From DASUSF01 sp036375275 (GTDB lineage: Bacteria; Pseudomonadota; Alphaproteobacteria; Geminicoccales; Geminicoccaceae): a stretch of DNA of 11,755 nt. The notes beneath the pieces are model-generated. The model saw nothing but the letters and a program-made list of their open reading frames with translations. It did no database searches and was not told where the DNA came from. Made by a program: the position numbers and the translations under genes. Where the stretch lies: contig DASUSF010000001.1 of the NCBI GenBank assembly GCA_036375275.1, positions 1 through 11,755 of the forward strand, read 5' to 3'. Below, one piece after another: positions 6,691-11,755 of the stretch (the stretch's first letter is position 1; every line of letters starts with the position of its first letter).

Positions 6691-6987
6691 CTAGCGATCC
6701 TCGGGCGCGCGGCCGCGATACCGGGCCGAAAGCTCGCTTTGCCGTTCCGGATCCGGCGACTTCACCACCCGCTCGGCCGCGGCGGGGAAGCGCTCCAGCA
6801 TGGCGCGCGGGCGGATGGGACGCGGCACGAGGTTGCCGCCGCAGTTCGGGCAGACGTCGTGCAGGACGCCGTCCGCGCACGCGGTACAGAAGGTGCATTC
6901 GAAGCTGCAGATCCGGGCGTTCGTCGCGGCCGGCGGCAGATCCGTGCCGCAGAGCTCGCAGCAGGGCCGGAGGTCGAGCCGCGCCAT
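6691..6987 (-). CDS. Small cysteine-rich DUF1272 family protein (putative zinc-binding)
   Basis: A 98-residue protein of unknown function. Its N-terminal half is packed with cysteines: C9, C10, C13, C27, C31, C34, C37, C46 and C49, arranged as CxxC-like pairs (RPCCELCG, CSFECTFCTAC, CPNCGG). This matches my recollection of the DUF1272 pattern and suggests one or two structural zinc sites. The C-terminal half (PRPIRPRAMLERFPAAAERV and onward) is basic and looks helical or disordered. Its ATG overlaps the stop codon of the M20-like gene by one base (TGATG), so the two are almost certainly co-translated. The TAG stop is at 6691-6693. The context ties it to ureide metabolism or to the M20-like protein, for example as a metal or partner protein, but that is inference. 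Confidence 0.85.
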   Translation of the reverse strand: MARLDLRPCCELCGTDLPPAATNARICSFECTFCTACADGVLHDVCPNCGGNLVPRPIRPRAMLERFPAAAERVVKSPDPERQSELSARYRGRAPEDR

Positions 6988-8216
6988 CAGCCGCTCCCCA
7001 GCAGCTCGGCGAGGCTTCGCGCGATCACCAGGGTCGCCTTCGGCAGCACATCCAGCGGCAGGCGCTCGTCCGCCCGGTGCGCGTTGGCGTCCTCGATGGT
7101 CCGCGGTCCGGCGCCGTAGAGCACCGTCGGCACGCCGGCCTCGGCATAATGGCGGGCATCGGTATAGAGCGGCACGCCGACCGCTGGCACCTCTTCGCCA
7201 AGCACCAGGCTCGCGTGCCGGCTCAGCACCTCGGCCAGTCGCGCGGCATCCCCGACCGGCGCCAGGGGGCGCGCCAGGAGGATCCGTCGGATCGTGCAGG
7301 AGATGCCGGGAGAGCGCGCCGCGGCCCGCTCGATCAACTCCCGGAGCGCGGTCTCGGCCGCATCCGGGTCCTCCTCCGGGATCATCCGCCGGTCCAGCCG
7401 GAACGCCACCCGGTCCGGCACCACGTTCGTGTTGATCCCGCCCTCGATCAGCCCGATCGTCAGCGACGGGTGCGTGATCCCGGGGACCGAGGAGCTCGTC
7501 CGGCCGAGGTCCGCGCGGTGGTCGTACAACGCCTGGAGCACGCCGGTCGCGGCCTCGAGCGCGTCGATGCCGGTCGCCGGGACGGCCGCGTGCGCGGAGC
7601 GGCCGCGGAGCTCCACCTCGAGGTGCAGGCAGCCGTTGTGCGCGGTGACGACGCCATAGGAGAAGCCCGCCGAGATCGCGTAGTCCGGGCGGCTGATGCC
7701 CTCCTCGAGCAGCCACTTCGGCCCGAGCAAGCCGCCCGCCTCCTCGTCGTAGGTGAGGTGGAGCTCGACCGCGCCGCGCGCCGGCGGGGCCTGCTCCAGG
7801 GCGAGCAGCGCGAAGGCGTAGGTCGCGAAGTCGGACTTCGAGACCGCCACCCCGCGGCCGTACATCCACCCCTCCTCGACCTCGGCGCCGTAGGGGTCGT
7901 GGGTCCAGCCTTCGCCCGGCGGGACCACGTCGCCGTGAGCGTTGAGCGCGATCACCGGCCCGTCGCCGAAGCGGCGGCGGATCACGAGGTTGGTGACCGT
8001 CGCCATGCCGGCGTCCCGGACCAGGGCCTCCGGCACCGGATGGCGCTCGACCTCCAAGCCGAGGCCGGCGAGGAGCCCGGCCGCCCGCTCGGCGTGCGGC
8101 GCGCAGTCGCCGGGCGGGTTGTCGCTCGCGACCCTCACCATCTCGGCGAGGAAGCCGACCTGCTCGTCGCGCCGCGCCTCGACCGCCCCCTCCAGACGCG
8201 GCGAAGGATCAGTCAC
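6987..8216 (-). CDS. M20 family metallopeptidase/deacylase-like protein with altered metal ligands
   Basis: A 409-residue relative of ArgE/DapE amidohydrolases, which use two metals to cleave an amide or peptide bond. The fold landmarks are in place: NAHGDVVPPGEGW (92-104; H94 ligand, D96 helper), TYDEEAGG (155-162; E158/E159), GRSAHAAVP (205-213, lid domain) and DANAHRADE (376-384; H380). Two ligand positions differ: in YGRGVAVSKSD the bridging Asp of the usual GRGxxDxKG is V125, and in AISAGFSYG the Glu of the usual GEP motif is G184. A nearby D129 might compensate. The start is GTG at 8216, overlapping uraD by 8 bases, and the stop overlaps the DUF1272 start by 1 base, so it is bound into the ureide operon. 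It could act on a ureide such as allantoate or ureidoglycolate, but it does not show the pattern I would expect of allantoate amidohydrolase. The family is secure; the activity is unknown. Confidence 0.9.
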   Translation of the reverse strand: MTDPSPRLEGAVEARRDEQVGFLAEMVRVASDNPPGDCAPHAERAAGLLAGLGLEVERHPVPEALVRDAGMATVTNLVIRRRFGDGPVIALNAHGDVVPPGEGWTHDPYGAEVEEGWMYGRGVAVSKSDFATYAFALLALEQAPPARGAVELHLTYDEEAGGLLGPKWLLEEGISRPDYAISAGFSYGVVTAHNGCLHLEVELRGRSAHAAVPATGIDALEAATGVLQALYDHRADLGRTSSSVPGITHPSLTIGLIEGGINTNVVPDRVAFRLDRRMIPEEDPDAAETALRELIERAAARSPGISCTIRRILLARPLAPVGDAARLAEVLSRHASLVLGEEVPAVGVPLYTDARHYAEAGVPTVLYGAGPRTIEDANAHRADERLPLDVLPKATLVIARSLAELLGSG

Positions 8217-8736
8217 GGCCGCTCTCCGGCAGCAGGTCCTGAAGCCGGAGCAGCGCGATCCGCTCGACCTCGCGGAGCGCGCCCCTGAACTCGCTCTCGG
8301 GGTCGTTGTCGATCCGGCGCTCGAACTCGGCCAGGATCTCGCCCCGCGTGCTGCCCTTGACCGCCATGATGAAGGGGAAGCCGAAGCGCTTCCTGTAGGC
8401 TTCGTTCAACGCCTGGAACTGCCGGTACTCCTCCGGTGTGCAGTGATCGAGGCCGGCGCTCTGCTGCTCGCGCGTCGACTCCCCGGTCATCTCGCCCGCC
8501 ATCTCGAGCCGCCCCGCGAGATCCGGGTGGGCGCGGATCAGGTCCAGCTTCCGCTCCCGGTTGGCGGCGTGCAGCACCGCCGTCATCCGCGCGTGCAGGC
8601 CGGAGGCGTCGTCGGCGTCCCGCCCGAGGCCCCGGTCCCAGGTCTCTTCGGCCACCCACGGGCTGTGCTCGAACACCGCGCCGAAGCGGCGGACGAAGGC
8701 CTCCCGCGTCATCTGGCTCGGTCGCTGTCCCGTCAT
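8209..8736 (-). CDS. uraD: 2-oxo-4-hydroxy-4-carboxy-5-ureidoimidazoline (OHCU) decarboxylase
   Basis: Catalyses the last step from urate to S-allantoin, decarboxylating OHCU stereospecifically in the cytosol. The 175-residue length fits the single-domain family. Landmarks are VRRFGAVFEHSPWVAEETW near the N-terminus, LIRAHPDLAG (67-76) with H70 as the expected catalytic histidine, STREQQSAGLD (87-97) with E90 as the partner glutamate, and FGFPFIMAVKG (118-128), the substrate-pocket signature. The start ATG at 8736 has AGGGA seven bases upstream. The frame stays open further upstream across uraH, but that extension is not family-like. It is the first gene of the leftward unit and is divergent from uraH, which supplies its substrate; the 3' end overlaps the M20-like gene by 8 bases. 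Confidence 0.95.
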   Translation of the reverse strand: MTGQRPSQMTREAFVRRFGAVFEHSPWVAEETWDRGLGRDADDASGLHARMTAVLHAANRERKLDLIRAHPDLAGRLEMAGEMTGESTREQQSAGLDHCTPEEYRQFQALNEAYRKRFGFPFIMAVKGSTRGEILAEFERRIDNDPESEFRGALREVERIALLRLQDLLPESGRD

Positions 8737-8808
8737 GCATCGATCCCTGGTGGCCGGGGGATGGGCACCGTGCCATCTTCGTTCCGGCGGGACAACGGCG
8801 GAGCGGAC
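8737..8808. promoter_or_regulatory. Divergent promoter region of the uraD and uraH-xdhAB units, with inverted repeat
   Basis: These 72 bases are the only space between the two head-to-head purine genes and must hold both promoters unless one is internal to a gene. They contain the perfect inverted repeat GGCAC-C-GTGCC at 8764-8774, the right size for one half of a regulator site or a compact operator. A GGAG box at 8800-8803 serves uraH and AGGGA serves uraD. No clean -35/-10 pair was recognised on either strand. A regulator gene is not in the window. Confidence 0.5.
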
Positions 8809-9159
8809 ATGAGCGGGCGCCTCACGACCCACGTGCTCGACACCATGCGCGGCCGGCCGGCGAACGGGCTGCGGATCGAGCTGTTCCGGATCGACGGCCA
8901 CCACCGCGAGACTCTGGTGGACGCTCAGACCAACGCCGACGGGCGCCTCGACGAACCGCTGCTCGAGGGCCCGGACCTCCGCTCCGGCACCTACGAGCTG
9001 GTGTTCGAGGTCGGGGCGTACTTCCGCTCGCAGGACCCCGCGCTCACGCCGTTTCTCGACCAGGTGCCGGTCCGTTTCAGGGTCGCTTCGCCGGACCAGC
9101 ACTATCATGTACCGTTGCTGGTCGCGCCGTTCGGCTACACCACCTACCGCGGGAGCTGA
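8809..9159 (+). CDS. uraH: 5-hydroxyisourate hydrolase (transthyretin-like)
   Basis: Hydrolyses 5-hydroxyisourate, the product of urate oxidation, to OHCU, which UraD then decarboxylates. The 116-residue length is right for this homotetrameric family. The N-terminal signature LTTHVLDTMRGRPA is complete with H8; TNADGRLDEPLL supplies R46; DQHYHVPLLVAPFGY holds H98; and the protein ends exactly in YRGS, the C-terminal tetrapeptide that separates true hydrolases from transthyretin. No signal peptide is seen, so it is cytosolic. The start ATG at 8809 has GGAG five bases before it; an in-frame ATG at 8761 would add 16 non-family residues and lacks a usable binding site. It is the first gene of the rightward unit, ten bases ahead of xdhA. 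Confidence 0.97.
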   Translation: MSGRLTTHVLDTMRGRPANGLRIELFRIDGHHRETLVDAQTNADGRLDEPLLEGPDLRSGTYELVFEVGAYFRSQDPALTPFLDQVPVRFRVASPDQHYHVPLLVAPFGYTTYRGS

Positions 9160-9169
9160 CGAGGAGGCG

Positions 9170-10657
9170 ATGCGGGAGCGGATCCGCTTTCTGCTCGGGC
9201 CGGAGGTCAGGGAGATCGTGGCGGTCGATCCGACCACGACCGTGCTCGACTGGCTGCGGGGCGTGGAGCGGCGGACGGGCACGAAGGAGGGCTGCAACGA
9301 GGGCGACTGTGGCGCCTGCACGGTGGTGGTCGCGCGCCTCCTGGACGGCCGGATCGTCTACGAGCCGGTCAACGCCTGCATCCAGTTCGTGCCCACACTC
9401 GACGGCAAGCAGCTGCTCACGGTCGAGGACCTGAAGGGCGACGACGGCCGGCTGCACCCGGTGCAGCAGGCGATGGTCGAATGCCACGGCTCCCAGTGCG
9501 GCTTCTGCACCCCGGGCTTCGTCATGTCGCTGTTCGCGATGTTCAGGAATGGCCTCGAGCCGACACCCGAGGCGACCAACGACGCGCTGGCGGGCAACCT
9601 CTGCCGCTGCACCGGCTACGGGCCGATCCTCGAGGCGGCGCGCCGCGCGGTCGAGCTGGCGCCGGACCGCGCCGACCGGATCGGTGCGCGCGAGGCGGAG
9701 ACGATCGGCGCGCTGCAGGCACTCCAGGACCAGGAGCCGGTCGGGCTCAGCGGCCCCCACGGCCGGCGCTTCTTCGCGCCCCGGACCGTCGACGGGCTCG
9801 CGGATCTTCTCCTCGAGCATCCGGAGGCGACGGTGGTGGCGGGCGCCACCGACGTCGGCCTCTGGGTGACCAAGCAGATGAAGGTCCTCGACCCGGTGGT
9901 CTGGCTCGGGCGGATCGACGAGCTCCGGACGGTCGAGGAGAGCGGCGAGGCTCTCGGCATTGGCCCCGGCGTCCCGCTCGAAGCCGCGCGCGACCTCCTC
10001 GGCCGCCACTGGCCGGACTTCGGCGAACTGATGCGCCGCTTCGGCTCGGTCCAGGTGCGGGTCGCCGGGACGCTCGGCGGCAACGTCGCCAACGGCTCGC
10101 CGATCGGCGACACCATGCCGGCCCTGATCGCCCTCGGTGCAGAGGTCGTGCTACGGCGGGGCACGAAACGAAGGACCCTCGCGCTCGAAGACCTCTACAC
10201 CGGCTACATGCAGCAGGACCGGCGCCCGGGCGAGTTCCTCGAGAAGGTGGTCGTGCCGAAGCCCCGGCCCGGCTGGCGGTTCAGGGCGTACAAGATCGGC
10301 AAGCGGTTCGACCAGGACATCTCGGCGGTCTGCGCCTGCTTCCACCTGCACCTGGAGGGCGGTCACCTGGCCGACGTCAGGATCGGGCTCGGCGGGATGG
10401 CGGCGGTGCCGGCGCGGGCTCGGAGAACCGAGGACGCGCTGCGCGGCCGGCCCTGGACCGAGGCCGCGGTCGAGGCGGGGATGGCGGCGCTCGGGGAGGA
10501 GTTCCGGCCGATCGACGACATGCGGGCCAGCGCCCGCTACCGGATGCGGATCGCGCAGAACCTGCTCTTCAAGTGCTGGCTCGAGACCCGGAACGGCGAG
10601 GCGTCGGTCCGGATCCTGACCGAGCGCGCCTCGGCCCTCGGGGACGCCCATGCCTGA
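9170..10657 (+). CDS. xdhA: Xanthine dehydrogenase small subunit (FeS and FAD domains)
   Basis: Electron-transfer subunit of the XdhAB enzyme that oxidises hypoxanthine and xanthine to urate with NAD+ as acceptor. The 495 residues contain, in order: a plant-type [2Fe-2S] domain with C42, C47, C50 and C70 (KEGCNEGDCGACTV and VNACIQ); a helical [2Fe-2S] domain with C110, C113, C145 and C147 (QCGFCTPGF, NLCRCTGY); a linker; and an FAD domain with VVAGATDVGLW (222-232) and AGTLGGNVANGSPIGDTMP (299-317), followed by the CO dehydrogenase flavoprotein C-terminal domain. All eight cluster cysteines are present. The ATG at 9170 follows a GAGGAGG box at very short spacing; the open frame extends upstream into uraH but that part is not family-like. 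It is preceded by uraH, and its stop overlaps xdhB by 8 bases. Confidence 0.96.
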   Translation: MRERIRFLLGPEVREIVAVDPTTTVLDWLRGVERRTGTKEGCNEGDCGACTVVVARLLDGRIVYEPVNACIQFVPTLDGKQLLTVEDLKGDDGRLHPVQQAMVECHGSQCGFCTPGFVMSLFAMFRNGLEPTPEATNDALAGNLCRCTGYGPILEAARRAVELAPDRADRIGAREAETIGALQALQDQEPVGLSGPHGRRFFAPRTVDGLADLLLEHPEATVVAGATDVGLWVTKQMKVLDPVVWLGRIDELRTVEESGEALGIGPGVPLEAARDLLGRHWPDFGELMRRFGSVQVRVAGTLGGNVANGSPIGDTMPALIALGAEVVLRRGTKRRTLALEDLYTGYMQQDRRPGEFLEKVVVPKPRPGWRFRAYKIGKRFDQDISAVCACFHLHLEGGHLADVRIGLGGMAAVPARARRTEDALRGRPWTEAAVEAGMAALGEEFRPIDDMRASARYRMRIAQNLLFKCWLETRNGEASVRILTERASALGDAHA

Positions 10658-11755
10658 CGCGGCCGCGGGGCGGATCAGGGGCGGCGCGCACGCGGCGCTG
10701 GCGCACGACTCGGCGGTGAAGCACGTCTCCGGCGAGGCGCGCTACATCGACGACCTGCCGGAACCGGCCGGCTGCCTCCACGTCTGCCTCGGCCTGAGCG
10801 CGCGGGCGCATGCCCGGATCACCCGGCTCGACCTCGAGCCGGTCCGCCGGGCGCCGCACGTGGTCCTCGTGCTGAGCGCCGAAGACATCCCGGGCCTCAA
10901 CGACGTCAGCCCGACCGGGACCCTGGACGACCCGGTGTTCGCCGACGGCGAGGTCATGTTTCACGGCCAGCCGGTGTTCGCGGTCGCCGCGACCTCGCGC
11001 CCCGCCGCGCGCCGGGCCGTGCTCGAGGCGGTGGTCGAGTACCAGGACCTGCCGGCGAAGATCACGATCGAGCAGGCGCTCGAGGACCCGGAGGTGGTGA
11101 TCCCGGGCCACCGGATGGTGCGGGGCGATGCGGCGGGCGCCCTGGCCGAGGCGCCGCACCGGGTCGCCGGGCGGATCGCGATCGGCGGCCAGGACCACTT
11201 CTACCTCGAGGGCCAGATCGCGCTCGCCCTGCCGGGCGAGGACGACGAGGTGACGCTCCTCTCCTCGACCCAGCACCCGAGCGAGGTCCAGCACGCGGTC
11301 GCGAAGGTGCTGGGGGTGCTGAACCATGCGGTGACGGTGGAGGTCCGGCGCATGGGCGGCGGGTTCGGCGGCAAGGAGACCCAGGCCGCGCTGTTCGCGG
11401 CGGTCGCGGCGCTGGTCGCGAAGCGGACCGGGCACGCGGCCAAGATCCGTCCGGACCGCGACGACGACATGATCGCGACCGGCAAGCGCCACGACTTCCT
11501 CGCCGACTACGACGTCGGCTTCGACGACGAAGGGCGGATCGAGGCGGCGACGATCCGCTTCGCGTCGCGCTGCGGCTTCTCCGCCGACCTGTCGGGCGCG
11601 ATCAACGACCGGGCGCTGTTCCACGCCGACAACGCCTACCACTACCCGGCCGTCCTGCTGGAATCCCTCCCGCTTCGGACCCACACCGTCTCGAACACCG
11701 CGTTCCGGGGCTTTGGCGGTCCCCAGGGCATGCTCGCCGCCGAGCGGATGATCGA
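10650..11755 (+). CDS. xdhB: Xanthine dehydrogenase large (molybdopterin) subunit, C-terminus beyond window
   Basis: Catalytic subunit that binds the molybdenum cofactor and the purine. About 368 of roughly 770-780 residues are present, starting MPDAAAGRIRGG and entering HDSAVKHVSGEARYIDDLPEP, the standard opening. Active-site residues can be matched to bovine xanthine oxidase by spacing: Q181 in GGQDHFYLEG (bovine Q767), E243 in GGGFGGKE (E802), R321 in NDRALFHADNAY (R880), and R353 with F355 in NTAFRGFGGPQ (R912, F914). The E243-R321 and R321-R353 distances (78 and 32) equal the bovine ones, so this is a purine hydroxylase and not an aldehyde or CO dehydrogenase. Q181 is followed by Asp where Glu is usual. 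The ATG at 10650 overlaps the xdhA stop (ATGCCTGA), so translation is coupled. A cofactor-insertion gene such as xdhC would be expected to the right. Confidence 0.97.
   Translation, partial: MPDAAAGRIRGGAHAALAHDSAVKHVSGEARYIDDLPEPAGCLHVCLGLSARAHARITRLDLEPVRRAPHVVLVLSAEDIPGLNDVSPTGTLDDPVFADGEVMFHGQPVFAVAATSRPAARRAVLEAVVEYQDLPAKITIEQALEDPEVVIPGHRMVRGDAAGALAEAPHRVAGRIAIGGQDHFYLEGQIALALPGEDDEVTLLSSTQHPSEVQHAVAKVLGVLNHAVTVEVRRMGGGFGGKETQAALFAAVAALVAKRTGHAAKIRPDRDDDMIATGKRHDFLADYDVGFDDEGRIEAATIRFASRCGFSADLSGAINDRALFHADNAYHYPAVLLESLPLRTHTVSNTAFRGFGGPQGMLAAERMI

Noticed and set aside
6987..8216. M20-like protein as allantoate amidohydrolase (allC).
   Set aside because: The motif layout follows ArgE/DapE (HGDVVPPG...GRG...DEE) rather than the allantoate amidohydrolase pattern, and key metal ligands differ, so the symbol is not justified.
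6303..8288. 661-codon plus-strand frame opposite the M20-like, DUF1272 and uraD genes.
   Set aside because: Arg/Ala/Asp-rich shadow with no family features; the minus-strand genes explain this region fully.
8761..8808. Earlier in-frame ATG for uraH at 8761.
   Set aside because: It would add 16 residues not seen in the family and has a G-run touching the codon instead of a spaced binding site.
8737..9321. Upstream in-frame extension of uraD across uraH.
   Set aside because: The extra residues are not family-like, uraH occupies the other strand, and the ATG at 8736 has a good ribosome binding site and gives the expected length.
10569..11684. 371-codon minus-strand frame opposite xdhB.
   Set aside because: Antisense shadow; xdhB on the plus strand has exact active-site spacing to characterised enzymes.

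Overview
The window reads as a piece of a high-GC proteobacterial chromosome, most likely an alphaproteobacterium of the Rhodospirillales/Geminicoccales or Rhizobiales kind. The basis is composition, GTG/TTG start codons, a DctPQM-type TRAP transporter and a bacterial XdhAB; the lineage is inference, since no rRNA or marker gene is present. No tRNA, rRNA, insertion sequence, phage gene or CRISPR array was seen. Both edges cut through genes.

Left half, all on the minus strand and read from right to left. A dctP-dctQ-dctM TRAP uptake operon (4175 to 1298) is followed after 70 bases by a family I acyl-CoA:acetate/3-ketoacid CoA-transferase whose C-terminus lies beyond position 1. Upstream of dctP is a VapBC-type toxin-antitoxin pair (4299-4855) whose antitoxin has lost the usual N-terminal DNA-binding segment. 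Before that comes a thiamine-diphosphate enzyme of the IlvB/benzoylformate decarboxylase superfamily (4911-6611).

Right half: a purine (urate) catabolism locus built around a 72-base divergent promoter region (8737-8808). Leftward run uraD (OHCU decarboxylase), an M20 peptidase-like protein and a small cysteine-rich DUF1272 protein, with start and stop codons overlapping at both junctions. Rightward run uraH (5-hydroxyisourate hydrolase), xdhA and xdhB (xanthine dehydrogenase FeS/FAD and molybdopterin subunits; xdhB is cut by the right edge).

Taken together, XdhAB would oxidise hypoxanthine/xanthine to urate, an enzyme not present here would oxidise urate to 5-hydroxyisourate, UraH would give OHCU and UraD would give S-allantoin. 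The most interesting part is the set of accessory genes tied to this pathway. The M20-like protein lacks two of the residues that normally bind the two metals, yet overlaps both uraD and the DUF1272 gene. A ThDP lyase follows on the same strand, and a TRAP importer with a CoA-transferase lies beyond the toxin-antitoxin pair. Whether these form one metabolic module is inference from order and strand.
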